Part shown: piece by piece, positions 1-8,331 of the stretch | Numbering within the stretch: the first letter of the stretch is position 1 | Layout of the letters: every line of letters starts with the position of its first letter | NCBI RefSeq assembly: GCF_000153345.1 | Contig: NZ_CH724125.1 | Coordinates: 1,658,082-1,722,081 of the forward strand | Reading direction: 5' to 3' | Source of the DNA: Neptuniibacter caesariensis | Lineage (GTDB): Bacteria; Pseudomonadota; Gammaproteobacteria; Pseudomonadales; Balneatricaceae | DNA: 64,000 nt | Translations under genes and position numbers: made by a program | Notes under the pieces: model-generated | Told to the model about the DNA's origin: nothing | What the model saw: the letters and a program-made list of their open reading frames with translations, nothing else | The model's database searches: none

Positions 1-205
1 AAAAGTTAAAGAAAACGAGCCATTTGATGTAGCTCTGCGTCGTTTCAAACGTTCTTGCGAAAAAGCAGGTATCTTGGCTGAAGTTCGTCGTCGTGAATTC
101 TACGAGAAGCCAACATCTGTACGTAAGCGTAAAGCAGCAGCAGCTGTGAAACGTCACGCTAAAAAAGTATCTCGCGAAAACGCTCGCCGCGTTCGCCTGT
201 ACTAA
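1..205 (+). CDS. rpsU: 30S ribosomal protein S21 (5'-truncated by window edge)
   Basis: The frame beginning at base 2 reads through to TAA at 203-205 and gives a short, very basic protein. It contains [27 protein letters not shown] and the ending ARRVRLY, the hallmark sequence of ribosomal protein S21 of the small subunit. About four N-terminal residues are missing because the window starts inside the gene. The order rpsU then dnaG then rpoD is the classical macromolecular-synthesis operon, here with a YqeY-type gene inserted after rpsU. Identification is by sequence; the role in translation initiation is family knowledge. Confidence 0.97.
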   Translation, partial: KVKENEPFDVALRRFKRSCEKAGILAEVRRREFYEKPTSVRKRKAAAAVKRHAKKVSRENARRVRLY

Positions 206-245
206 TCCACGAGATAATTAGATCCCGTCCAGAGGAAATTGCCAG

Positions 246-695
246 ATGTCTGAGTTGAAGCAGCAGATCACTAATGAGATGAAAGCTGCCATGCGTGCCA
301 AAGAGAAAGCACGCCTGACAACTATTCGAATGATCCTGGCAGAACTAAAGCGCATCGAAGTTGACGAGCGTATTGAACTGGACGACACCCGAGTACTGGC
401 GGTGCTAGATAAAATGTCTAAGCAGCGCCGTGACTCTATCTCGCAATTTGAAGAAGCGGCACGCATGGATCTTGCAGATGCTGAGCGACAGGAGCTGGAG
501 GTGATTAAAACTTTCCTGCCGCAACCGCTAACCGAAGAAGAGATTGCAGCGCTCGTTAAATCAGCTGCCGACAGCTCAGGCGCACAGTCCATGCAGGACA
601 TGGGCAAGGTAATGGCAATACTGAAACCACAGGTTCAGGGCCGCGCCGATATGGGCATCATTTCCAAACTCGTCAAAGAGCAGCTATCCGGTTAA
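246..695 (+). CDS. YqeY/GatB-domain protein
   Basis: This 149-residue soluble protein starts MSELKQQITNEMKAAMRAKE and ends in a helical domain with PLTEEEIAALV, MGKVMAILKP and GRADMGIISKLVK, the pattern of the GatB/YqeY family. The C-terminal part resembles the tRNA-binding tail domain of the amidotransferase subunit GatB, but stand-alone YqeY proteins have no firmly established reaction. A purine-rich AGAGGAAA lies about 10 bases before the ATG. The gene sits 40 bases after rpsU and 36 bases before dnaG, a common arrangement in Pseudomonas-like bacteria, so it is probably co-transcribed with them. Confidence 0.9.
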   Translation: MSELKQQITNEMKAAMRAKEKARLTTIRMILAELKRIEVDERIELDDTRVLAVLDKMSKQRRDSISQFEEAARMDLADAERQELEVIKTFLPQPLTEEEIAALVKSAADSSGAQSMQDMGKVMAILKPQVQGRADMGIISKLVKEQLSG

Positions 696-699
696 ACTC

Positions 700-723
700 C
701 TGCTGATACTCTTTATTCAGCAG
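700..723 (+). other. Hairpin between yqeY and dnaG
   Basis: Bases 700-706 (CTGCTGA) and 717-723 (TCAGCAG) form a perfect 7-bp stem with a 10-base loop. No U-tract follows, so a classical intrinsic terminator is unlikely. The stem ends 8 bases before the dnaG ATG, where no good Shine-Dalgarno sequence is visible. It could therefore limit dnaG expression, as the weak start and upstream terminator do in the Escherichia coli operon. That role is inference. Confidence 0.4.
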
Positions 724-731
724 AGCTCTCC

Positions 732-2702
732 ATGGCCGGTAGAATTCCTCAGCATTTTATAGACGACCTCCTTGCTCGCATTAATATTATTGATGTGTTG
801 GATGGACGCGTTCAAAAGCTGAAACGAACTGGCAAAAACTATTCAGGGCTATGCCCATTCCATAAAGAAAAAACTCCTTCTTTTACTGCTAATCAAGAGA
901 AGCAATTTTACTACTGCTTCGGCTGCGGCGCAGGCGGCAATGCATTAGGGTTTCTTATGGATTATGAGAACCTGAATTTCCCAGAAGCCGTTGAAGAATT
1001 AGCCAAAACCGCTGGCATGGAAGTTCCACGGGATGATTCACCGCAGCAGCGCGAACATGATTTAAGGCTCAGCAAACTTTATGAGCTACTGAAAGCAGCC
1101 AGCAGTTACTACGAAGATCAACTGCGCAGCCACCAAACCAGAGAAAGCGCAGTAAACTACCTAAAGTCGCGTGGACTGTCTGGTCAGGCCGCAAAAGCCT
1201 TTTCGATCGGCTTCGCCCCCTCTGGCTGGGATAATATTCTCAATCACTTAGGCAAATCAGAAGAAGAGATTCAACTTCTGGAAGAATCCGGTTTACTTAT
1301 TCACAACGAAGAACGTGATAGTCGCTATGATCGCTTTAGAAATCGAATCATGTTCCCAATACGCGATCAACGCGGCCGTGTAATCGGCTTCGGTGGTCGA
1401 GTCCTCGGTGACGACAAACCAAAGTATCTTAACTCACCAGAAACCCCCACCTTTCACAAGAGCAGAGAGCTATACGGCCTGTATGAGGCAAGAAAACACA
1501 ACCAAAAGCTCGAGCGACTAATTATTGTTGAAGGGTATATGGATGTCGTAGGGCTGGCCCAGTTTGATATTCATTACGCTGTTGCCACACTAGGTACCGC
1601 CACTACCAGCCAACATTTGGAAAGGCTGTTTAAAATAGTACCGGAAGTCATTTTCTGCTTTGATGGCGACAACGCCGGGCGTGAAGCTGCGATGCGCGCA
1701 CTTAAAACCACACTACCGGTCATTGAAGATGGAAAAGAAGCTCGCTTTCTATTCCTGCCCGATGGAGAGGATCCCGATAGTCTTGTTCGCCAGGAAGGCA
1801 AAGAGAATTTCGAAAATCGAATCAGCACAGCTCAACCCTTGTCGGAATTCTTCTTCAAGTGCCACTCAGAAGGTGCCGACCTGGATAGCATGGATGGACG
1901 AGCGCGCTTCAGCACAGAAGTGCTACCCGCGATTAATTCCATGAAAACCAGCCTCTTACAACAGATGATGCTGGATAAAATATGCGAATTAACACACCTT
2001 TCACTGGAACAGATCCAGACAGCCATTAACTTTCGCGAATCGGTCCAGGAACCTGCCCAAGCCCAGAACAACAATCCGGTCCAGCACTACTCTGAAAATG
2101 AGTACGATTACTCAGGTTATGACTATAGTCCTGAAGAGCGGGAATACCAGCCAGGCTATGAAGATGCTTACAATTTTTCCGGTGATGATTACGCCCCAAA
2201 ACCGAAGAAAAATTACAAACAAAGAGACGGAAAACCCCGTTCTTTCCAGCCACCACCAAGAAACACAGAATTGAGCTTTGCCCAGAAACTGGTCAGCCTG
2301 TTACTCCACTTTCCGAAACTAGCATCAGAGTATCGATTACCTGAAGGCACAGAGCTCATAAACGATAGCAACATTAAAATTTTGTCTCAGCTTGTGGATT
2401 ATTACTCCAGAAATCCAGATTCATCCCTGGGTCAATTGGTTGTAGACTGGCGAGAAGATGCAGCACTGTCTGAAACTATCGTGCAGCTTTATGAAATATC
2501 CAGCTCACTAGAGATAAAATCTGAAGCAGAAGGGCGCGTTTACCTAAATGACGCCCTTAAAGAACTTGAGCTAAAAGCCATTGAAGCAGACGTTTCCAGC
2601 CTACAAAAGAAGCACGAATTAAAAGCTGAAGAGAAGCAAAGATTACTGCAACACTTTAAACGTCTGAATGAACTGAAATCCTCATATGCAAAGGAAATTT
2701 AG
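732..2702 (+). CDS. dnaG: DNA primase DnaG
   Basis: DnaG synthesises the RNA primers for replication and works with the DnaB helicase at the fork. The N-terminal zinc ribbon is visible as C41/H44 (CPFH) and C62/C65 (CFGC). The TOPRIM catalytic core follows, with IIVEGYMDV around residue 263 and the metal-binding FCFDGDNAGREAA around residue 310. The C-terminal part should be the DnaB-binding domain. At 656 residues it is longer than the ~580 typical of enterobacteria. The extra length is mainly a Tyr/Glu/Asp-rich low-complexity linker at about residues 445-510. Spacing to yqeY is 36 bases and the ATG lacks a strong ribosome binding site, consistent with low primase output. Confidence 0.97.
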   Translation: MAGRIPQHFIDDLLARINIIDVLDGRVQKLKRTGKNYSGLCPFHKEKTPSFTANQEKQFYYCFGCGAGGNALGFLMDYENLNFPEAVEELAKTAGMEVPRDDSPQQREHDLRLSKLYELLKAASSYYEDQLRSHQTRESAVNYLKSRGLSGQAAKAFSIGFAPSGWDNILNHLGKSEEEIQLLEESGLLIHNEERDSRYDRFRNRIMFPIRDQRGRVIGFGGRVLGDDKPKYLNSPETPTFHKSRELYGLYEARKHNQKLERLIIVEGYMDVVGLAQFDIHYAVATLGTATTSQHLERLFKIVPEVIFCFDGDNAGREAAMRALKTTLPVIEDGKEARFLFLPDGEDPDSLVRQEGKENFENRISTAQPLSEFFFKCHSEGADLDSMDGRARFSTEVLPAINSMKTSLLQQMMLDKICELTHLSLEQIQTAINFRESVQEPAQAQNNNPVQHYSENEYDYSGYDYSPEEREYQPGYEDAYNFSGDDYAPKPKKNYKQRDGKPRSFQPPPRNTELSFAQKLVSLLLHFPKLASEYRLPEGTELINDSNIKILSQLVDYYSRNPDSSLGQLVVDWREDAALSETIVQLYEISSSLEIKSEAEGRVYLNDALKELELKAIEADVSSLQKKHELKAEEKQRLLQHFKRLNELKSSYAKEI

Positions 2703-2710
2703 GGGAAGCA

Positions 2711-2739
2711 CTTGAAATTTCCCCAACAAATCTCCATAT
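2711..2739 (+). promoter_or_regulatory. Putative sigma-32 (heat shock) promoter upstream of rpoD
   Basis: CTTGAAA at 2711-2717 matches the sigma-32 -35 element exactly. CTCCATAT at 2732-2739 matches the CCCCATnT -10 element at all but one defined position, with a 14-base spacer. It lies just after the dnaG stop and about 160 bases before rpoD. In E. coli rpoD also has a heat shock promoter near this point, inside dnaG. Assignment is by consensus only. Confidence 0.5.
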
Positions 2740-2853
2740 ATACGTTCAACACTGCTATTTTCCCAGCAAGTTGCTGATAAATAGTCTATTTTTAACTTGC
2801 ACGAAGATATAACTCAATAGGTCATTTTTCTAGCAAAGCGCATGCTTCATCGC

Positions 2854-2859
2854 TATAAT
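2854..2859 (+). promoter_or_regulatory. Sigma-70 -10 element for rpoD
   Basis: A perfect TATAAT lies 42 bases before the rpoD ATG. No convincing -35 hexamer is seen 16-18 bases upstream (TAGCAA at 2831-2836), so the promoter may depend on an activator or an AT-rich upstream region. Confidence 0.4.
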
Positions 2860-2901
2860 GGCCTGCTCGAATTTTCATCTATTTTCTAGTCACAGGGTCC
2901 T

Positions 2902-4752
2902 ATGTCCGATACTTCTCAGCAACAGCAGTCTCGCCTTAAGGAATTGATCGCCCGTGGTAAGGAGCAGGGTTACCTAACCTACTCCGAAGTGAATGACCAC
3001 CTGCCACAGGATATTGCCGATCCAGATCAGGTTGAAGATATCATCCGCATGATCAATGACATGGGTATATCCGTGTCGGAAGAAGCTCCAGATGCAGAAA
3101 CCCTGCTTATGACAGAGGGTGACTCTGCAGAAGAGGCAGATGAAGAAGCAGTAGCAGCACTTGCCGCCGTTGAATCTGACGCTGGCCGTACCACTGACCC
3201 TGTTCGTATGTATATGCGAGAAATGGGTACAGTAGAGCTGCTGACGCGTGAAGGCGAAATCAGCATTGCTAAGCGTATCGAAGAAGGACTTCGTGAAGTA
3301 ATGTCCGCGGTTGCCTGCTTCCCAGGCACTGTAGAAAGCATCCTTGAAGCTTACAAACTAACCCTTGAAGAGGAAGGTCGCCTGAGCGACATCTTCAGCG
3401 GTTATATCGATGCAGACGACGATGAAGAGATCCCTGCTGCCGTCATTCCTGGCTCTGAAGAAGATCTCTCTGATGAAGACGATGACGAAGACGAAGACAG
3501 CGATGACGATGACGATGAAGAAGATGAGAAAGAGAAAGGCCCTGACCCTGAAGAAGCAGCGCGTCGTTTCGGCCTTCTTTCTGATAACTATGACGCATTG
3601 CTAATCGCATTAGACAAGCATGGCCGTGATAGCAAAGAGTTCGGCGCTGCTCAGGTTGAACTGAGCGAATCATTTGCACCGATTAAACTGGCTCCTCGCT
3701 ATTATGAAGCACTGGTAAACCAGGTTCGCTCCACGATTGAGAACATTCGCAATCAGGAACGTACGATCATGCGAATCTGCACTCAACGTGCAAAAATGCC
3801 ACGGAAAACATTTATTAAAGAGTTCCCGGGCAATGAAGTTAATGCTGATTGGTTCAATCAGGTTATTGAATCCGGCGAGAGCTATTCTCGTGCGATCAAA
3901 ACCAATCTGATCGAACTGAAGCGTGCGCAGAAAAAGCTGATTCAGGCAGAGATCGAAACAGGCATTAGTCTCGCCGAGATCAAAGAAGTTAATCGCCGCA
4001 TGTCTATTGGCGAAGCACGCGCTCGACGTGCCAAGAAAGAGATGGTTGAAGCCAACCTACGTCTGGTTATCTCCATCGCCAAAAAGTATACAAACCGCGG
4101 ACTGCAATTCCTGGACCTTATCCAGGAGGGCAACATCGGTCTGATGAAGGCTGTTGATAAGTTTGAATACCGTCGTGGTTACAAATTCTCTACCTACGCA
4201 ACATGGTGGATCCGTCAGGCAATCACTCGCTCGATTGCCGACCAGGCGCGCACAATCCGTATTCCTGTTCACATGATCGAGACGATCAACAAATTGAACC
4301 GCATCTCCCGTCAGATGCTTCAGGAAATGGGACGAGAAGCAACGCCGGAAGAGCTGGCTGAACGTATGGAAATGCCAGAAGATAAAGTTCGCAAGGTGCT
4401 GAAAATTGCTAAAGAACCTATCTCTATGGAAACACCAATCGGTGACGATGAAGATTCCAGTCTGGGCGATTTCATTGAAGATACAACCATCTCGTCTCCT
4501 GTAGACTCAGCAACAGGCGAAGGCCTGCGCGAAGCGACTAGAGAGGTACTGGCTGGTCTGACTGTACGTGAATCTAAAGTTCTACGTATGCGTTTCGGTA
4601 TCGAGATGAACACCGACCACACATTGGAAGAAGTCGGCAAGCAGTTCGACGTTACGCGTGAGCGTATCCGTCAGATCGAAGCTAAAGCACTTCGCAAACT
4701 TCGTCACCCAAGCCGCTCAGAACACTTACGCGGCTTCCTCGACGAACAGTAA
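2902..4752 (+). CDS. rpoD: RNA polymerase primary sigma factor RpoD (sigma-70)
   Basis: RpoD directs core RNA polymerase to housekeeping promoters. At 616 residues it has the full primary-sigma layout. Region 1.1 is N-terminal, and a non-conserved insert follows with a long Asp/Glu run around residues 190-212. Regions 2.1-2.4 are visible at about residue 400 ([33 protein letters not shown]), then region 3, and region 4.2 carries the helix-turn-helix near residue 574 ([20 protein letters not shown]). The acidic insert is also present in enterobacterial sigma-70, so it is not unusual. The gene follows dnaG after a 199-base gap that carries its own promoter signals. Confidence 0.99.
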   Translation: MSDTSQQQQSRLKELIARGKEQGYLTYSEVNDHLPQDIADPDQVEDIIRMINDMGISVSEEAPDAETLLMTEGDSAEEADEEAVAALAAVESDAGRTTDPVRMYMREMGTVELLTREGEISIAKRIEEGLREVMSAVACFPGTVESILEAYKLTLEEEGRLSDIFSGYIDADDDEEIPAAVIPGSEEDLSDEDDDEDEDSDDDDDEEDEKEKGPDPEEAARRFGLLSDNYDALLIALDKHGRDSKEFGAAQVELSESFAPIKLAPRYYEALVNQVRSTIENIRNQERTIMRICTQRAKMPRKTFIKEFPGNEVNADWFNQVIESGESYSRAIKTNLIELKRAQKKLIQAEIETGISLAEIKEVNRRMSIGEARARRAKKEMVEANLRLVISIAKKYTNRGLQFLDLIQEGNIGLMKAVDKFEYRRGYKFSTYATWWIRQAITRSIADQARTIRIPVHMIETINKLNRISRQMLQEMGREATPEELAERMEMPEDKVRKVLKIAKEPISMETPIGDDEDSSLGDFIEDTTISSPVDSATGEGLREATREVLAGLTVRESKVLRMRFGIEMNTDHTLEEVGKQFDVTRERIRQIEAKALRKLRHPSRSEHLRGFLDEQ

Positions 4753-4773
4753 ATTCTTTTAAATCAAATCCTT

Positions 4774-4807
4774 GTGCCCATGCAACCATATCGGTATCAT
4801 GGGCACC
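4774..4807 (+). terminator. Hairpin after rpoD, possible terminator
   Basis: GTGCCCATG (4774-4782) pairs perfectly with CATGGGCAC (4799-4807) around a 16-base loop, 21 bases after the rpoD stop. The following bases are only mildly U-rich (CCTCAATTTT), so termination may be weak. It separates rpoD from the tRNA gene 12 bases further on. Confidence 0.4.
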
Positions 4808-4818
4808 CTCAATTTTGG

Positions 4819-4895
4819 GGGCCTTTAGCTCAGTTGGTTAGAGCATCCGACTCATAATCGGCAGGTCCTGGGTTCGAGTCCCGGAAGGCCCACCA
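4819..4895 (+). tRNA. tRNA with CAT anticodon, probably tRNA-Ile2
   Basis: A complete 77-base cloverleaf is visible. The acceptor stem GGGCCTT pairs perfectly with AAGGCCC, the anticodon loop is CTCATAA, the T loop is TTCGAGT, and CCA is encoded. The anticodon CAT fits elongator Met, initiator Met or Ile2 (C34 modified to lysidine). The first base pair is G-C, which argues against an initiator. The C4-G69 and C5-G68 pairs are those the lysidine synthetase TilS favours in tRNA-Ile2, and E. coli ileX also lies near rpoD, so Ile2 is preferred. The outermost anticodon-stem pair (27-43) is a T-C mismatch. Confidence 0.9.
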
Positions 4896-4995
4896 TCTAA
4901 ACTCAATCAGCACTGCGACCTCGAGATCCAAGCAACTCACCAGAAGCTCTCACCTTCAAACAACAGATAAGTAACTTTTCAAATATTAAAAACTG

Positions 4996-5001
4996 TATAA
5001 T
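4996..5001 (+). promoter_or_regulatory. -10 element upstream of the wzz-like gene
   Basis: A perfect TATAAT is followed by the GGAG ribosome binding site at 5018-5021. Transcription would begin near 5008, which puts the possible GTG at 5005 outside the transcript and supports the ATG at 5032 as the true start. No good -35 hexamer is visible. Confidence 0.4.
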
Positions 5002-5031
5002 CGCGTGAAATACCCCTGGAGAATTCTTAAT

Positions 5032-6093
5032 ATGGAACAAAAGCACTCCCCAGAGCATCCACTTAATGATCATATAGACTTATTTTTTCTGTTTCTGCAA
5101 TTGTGGCGCTCGAAGCTTTTAATTCTTGGAATCACAGCACTCATTACCCTTTGCGGGGCTGCATATTCTTTTCTTTCTACACCTATTTACCAGAGCTCAG
5201 CTGTTTTAGCCTCACCATCAGAAAGCGACTTGATTGAAATAAGAAAAATTCACACCCTACTACAACAAATTATTTACAGTGAAACTGCATCAGAAGAAGC
5301 CTCAACTACTGATATTTTTGGCCAGTTCATTAGTGCACTGAACTCTAACAGATATAAAAATAGCTTTTTGTCAAAACCAGAATTGCTGGACCATTTTCGC
5401 AATGACAATACGACACAACTGCAAGCCCGCAAAGAATTTAATAGAGCATTGAAAGTAACACTTCCCGACACCGAAGAGATCAATCACATTACGATATCAC
5501 TAAGAACAAAATCTCCAGAATTATCCTCTAGTTGGCTAAATGAATATATAAGCTTCGCGCATCAACAGTTCTCCAAAGAGCTAACCAACAATCTTCAAGC
5601 CCGCATTCATGCCGCCCAAAACAACCTTTTACTTACAATTCAATCAAAGAAAGCAAACTACCATTCCAATCTAATTGAAGAGATCAAAAGCATTGAAGAA
5701 GCATTAATCATTGCCAACGAGATTGGACTGGTAAATCCATTAAAGACTGAAACTAACTTTGGCAAGCAACATATAATCGATCAAATGAGAGGCATATACC
5801 GCTTAGGAAGCAAATCACTCAATGCGGAGTTAAATGCCCTTAAAGCCAGAGAAAAAAACCTAGATAACATACCAGGCTTGTCAGATGAAAAACTAAAACT
5901 AGAACTTTTAGCCAACATCGATTTAGACAGCAAATTAATTTCCGCAATGATTCTGGATCTAGCAGCGGAGCCTGCCCCAAAGCCAATTGAGCCCCGCAAA
6001 ACAATAATAATACTTTTATCAATAGTGGCCGGGCTACTTATTGGCATTATGACGGTACTCGCAGGGAACCTTGTTAGACATCGCCGCACCTGA
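5032..6093 (+). CDS. Wzz-like polysaccharide chain-length determinant
   Basis: This inner-membrane protein of about 353 residues has the Wzz layout. A transmembrane helix lies near the N-terminus (LLILGITALITLCGAAY), a long periplasmic coiled region follows, and a Pro-rich segment (AEPAPKPIEPRK) leads into a second helix (TIIILLSIVAGLLIGIM). Wzz proteins set the length of polymers made by Wzy. The ATG at 5032 is chosen because GGAG lies 10 bases upstream and a TATAAT lies just before that; a GTG at 5005 is the alternative. The gene is the first of the polysaccharide locus and converges with the dehydratase gene, their stops being 4 bases apart. Confidence 0.85.
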   Translation: MEQKHSPEHPLNDHIDLFFLFLQLWRSKLLILGITALITLCGAAYSFLSTPIYQSSAVLASPSESDLIEIRKIHTLLQQIIYSETASEEASTTDIFGQFISALNSNRYKNSFLSKPELLDHFRNDNTTQLQARKEFNRALKVTLPDTEEINHITISLRTKSPELSSSWLNEYISFAHQQFSKELTNNLQARIHAAQNNLLLTIQSKKANYHSNLIEEIKSIEEALIIANEIGLVNPLKTETNFGKQHIIDQMRGIYRLGSKSLNAELNALKAREKNLDNIPGLSDEKLKLELLANIDLDSKLISAMILDLAAEPAPKPIEPRKTIIILLSIVAGLLIGIMTVLAGNLVRHRRT

Positions 6094-6097
6094 CCCT

Positions 6098-8041
6098 CTA
6101 GTGCAAGGAAGGGGGAACCCCTTCCTGATTTTGCAACCAATCCACCAATGGAGATGAAGGCTTAAACCCTGAAACCGAATTTTCCAACAACTCCCTCGCC
6201 AAACGACTATCTTCTTTAAGTATTGCTCTTTCCAGGCCTTCCACTAGTTTATGGAGCTGCTCGTGAGTAAGCCTTTCTTCTTGAGCCCGCATAATTTTCG
6301 CATGCTCAGTTCCTATAACATCCTCACCAATAAGCAGCTCCTCATAAAGCTTTTCACCTGGTCTAAGTCCACTATAAGAAATTTCAATACCGCCAGCCAC
6401 ATCAGTTCTTTTAATCTCAAACCCCATCAACTTTATCATTCTCTCAGCAAGCTCTGTGATTTTAACCGGCTGCCCCATATCCAACACAAACACATCCCCC
6501 CCTTTCGCCATTGAGCCAGCCTGAATAACCAAAGAAGCCGCCTCAGGAATCGTCATAAAAAAACGGGTAATTTCAGGATGGGTAACTGTAACAGGCCCTC
6601 CAGAACTTATTTGTTGACGAAACAGTGGTACAACCGAACCCGATGACCCAAGAACATTACCAAATCTCACCATAGAAAAAACGGTTTTGTCCGATTTATT
6701 CGCAAGATCCTGTAAGATCAACTCAGCTAAGCGCTTCGTAGCACCCATAATATTGGTTGGCCTTACCGCCTTATCCGTTGAAATGAGCACAAATCGCTCA
6801 ACTCCATTATCAAAAGCTGCACGAGCAATCACTCTTGTCCCAAATGCATTATTTCTTATACCTTCAAATATATTATGTTCAACCATTGGAACATGCTTGT
6901 ACGCAGCAGCATGATAAATTGTGTCAATTTTAAAACGCTGAATAACTCGACGCACTCGCGAATCATCAAGAACATTTCCAAGAACAGAATAGATAGGTAT
7001 AACCTTACCTGCTTCCAACAGAGCCTTCTGCAACTCCTTTTCTATCGTGTACAATGCAAATTCACACATTTCGTAAAGAACTAGGCTAGTGGGACTATTT
7101 TCAATAACCTGCCGGCAAATTTCAGCCCCTATAGAACCACCCGCTCCGCTTACCAAAACAACCTTATTATTAATACTACAACCAATCAGTGTCGGATCCG
7201 CTGGTACTGCGTCACGCCCTAATAAATCCTCAGGTTCAACATCACGTAAGCTATCTACAGATTCACCGGAAATAATATCCGACATATTAGGAATGGTTTT
7301 TACATGAACACCATGGTCAGCTAATCTTTCGAGTATCTCCCTACGCTGCGTTTTCCCAATAGATGGTAAGGCCAATAAAACATAACTAATACCCAGATCA
7401 TCAATTAGAGCCTGTAAATTTTCAGGATCATATACTGGAAGGCCATTTACAGTACTTTTCCATAAGCCTTTATCATCATCCAAGAACCCAACCGGTAAGA
7501 ATTCTGCACCGCTTCCCAGAGCCGCAGCCAACTGAACCCCTGATCCCCCAGCCCCGTAGATCAGAACAGGCTCTTTATTAATATAATTTCTTAAGAGCCA
7601 ATGATAATAACTTCTAACCAGCAGCCTGCTACCTCCAACATAAACCAAAGCAGCTAAAGCAAAAATAATAGGAACTGAACGTGGAAAGAGTTGTATTTGT
7701 AACAAGATCGCACCCGCCCATAGCAATACTGCAAGTGTGAGCACCCCTTTACAAACGGATAAAATCGCTTGAGCTCCCATAAATCTTACTATTGCCCGAT
7801 ACAAACCAAGCCTCGTAAAGATCACAACACCCACAAAGGGTATGAGTATAAATAGCTCTAATGCTTGCTCCATGTATGAAACCGGCCACCATTCAGCAAA
7901 ACGCAATGCATAACCAGACCATAAAGCCAAGGGCAAAGCTATCAGATCAGCTATTACCATGATTGCTTTTTTTGTATTTCTCCCCAAAGTCAAGAAACGA
8001 TAATGTGCCGACTTTGTAGAAGCTCCGTAATACTCATCCAT
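6098..8041 (-). CDS. WbpM/CapD-type UDP-HexNAc 4,6-dehydratase
   Basis: The 647-residue protein has four predicted N-terminal membrane helices (about residues 25-110), a first Rossmann-like domain (IYGAGGSGVQLAAAL), and an SDR catalytic domain (SGAGGSIGAEICRQ near residue 297; AAAYKHVPMVE; STDKAVRPTNIMGATKR near residue 420). This is the long WbpM/PglF/CapD form that converts UDP-GlcNAc to the 4-keto-6-deoxy sugar. With the downstream SDR and sugar transferase (13292-14777) it could make and transfer a QuiNAc- or FucNAc-type initiating sugar. It is transcribed away from the cysD operon. Its last codons carry the hairpin that probably terminates wzz. Confidence 0.92.
   Translation of the reverse strand: MDEYYGASTKSAHYRFLTLGRNTKKAIMVIADLIALPLALWSGYALRFAEWWPVSYMEQALELFILIPFVGVVIFTRLGLYRAIVRFMGAQAILSVCKGVLTLAVLLWAGAILLQIQLFPRSVPIIFALAALVYVGGSRLLVRSYYHWLLRNYINKEPVLIYGAGGSGVQLAAALGSGAEFLPVGFLDDDKGLWKSTVNGLPVYDPENLQALIDDLGISYVLLALPSIGKTQRREILERLADHGVHVKTIPNMSDIISGESVDSLRDVEPEDLLGRDAVPADPTLIGCSINNKVVLVSGAGGSIGAEICRQVIENSPTSLVLYEMCEFALYTIEKELQKALLEAGKVIPIYSVLGNVLDDSRVRRVIQRFKIDTIYHAAAYKHVPMVEHNIFEGIRNNAFGTRVIARAAFDNGVERFVLISTDKAVRPTNIMGATKRLAELILQDLANKSDKTVFSMVRFGNVLGSSGSVVPLFRQQISSGGPVTVTHPEITRFFMTIPEAASLVIQAGSMAKGGDVFVLDMGQPVKITELAERMIKLMGFEIKRTDVAGGIEISYSGLRPGEKLYEELLIGEDVIGTEHAKIMRAQEERLTHEQLHKLVEGLERAILKEDSRLARELLENSVSGFKPSSPLVDWLQNQEGVPPSLH
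6106..6130 (+). terminator. Intrinsic terminator of wzz inside the dehydratase 3' end
   Basis: AGGAAGGGG (6106-6114) and CCCCTTCCT (6118-6126) make a perfect 9-bp GC-rich stem with a GAA triloop, followed on the + strand by GATTTTG. It lies 12 bases after the wzz stop. The same bases encode the last residues of the convergent dehydratase. Confidence 0.6.
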
Positions 8042-8331
8042 AAAGACTTGCCGATATTCTCTCTAAAATGAAATCCGTAAATTAACCCTAATAGCGCTTA
8101 AGCAGATGGAGAAGGTAACTCCAAACAACTCAAAACCCTTCTTGAACTAAGCACACCAAATACAACCTAACGACATTAATTATCGCTTATCCAATAGATA
8201 AAATCAGCAACAGTAGACAGCTCAGCCCAACCAGCATGTCGCCAATTGCAATTACCAGTACAAATATATGGAATTCTAGTTTTAAATGATAGAATTACAG
8301 AAATAATTCAAAATCCTCTACATACTGCGAC
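8042..8331. other. Divergent intergenic region
   Basis: This 290-base AT-rich gap separates the dehydratase (leftward) from the cysD fusion (rightward). TTGCAA at 8246-8251 and TAGAAT at 8290-8295 are hexamer-like, but they are not spaced as one promoter. No JUMPstart/ops element, stable hairpin or small gene with a ribosome binding site was seen. Confidence 0.4.

Noticed and set aside
3472-3540. Unusual acidic run in RpoD
   Set aside because: Other proteobacterial sigma-70 proteins have a similar acidic insert in the non-conserved region.
4996-5007. GTG at 5005 as the wzz start
   Set aside because: It lies inside or before the expected transcription start of the TATAAT at 4996, and the ATG at 5032 has a proper GGAG.
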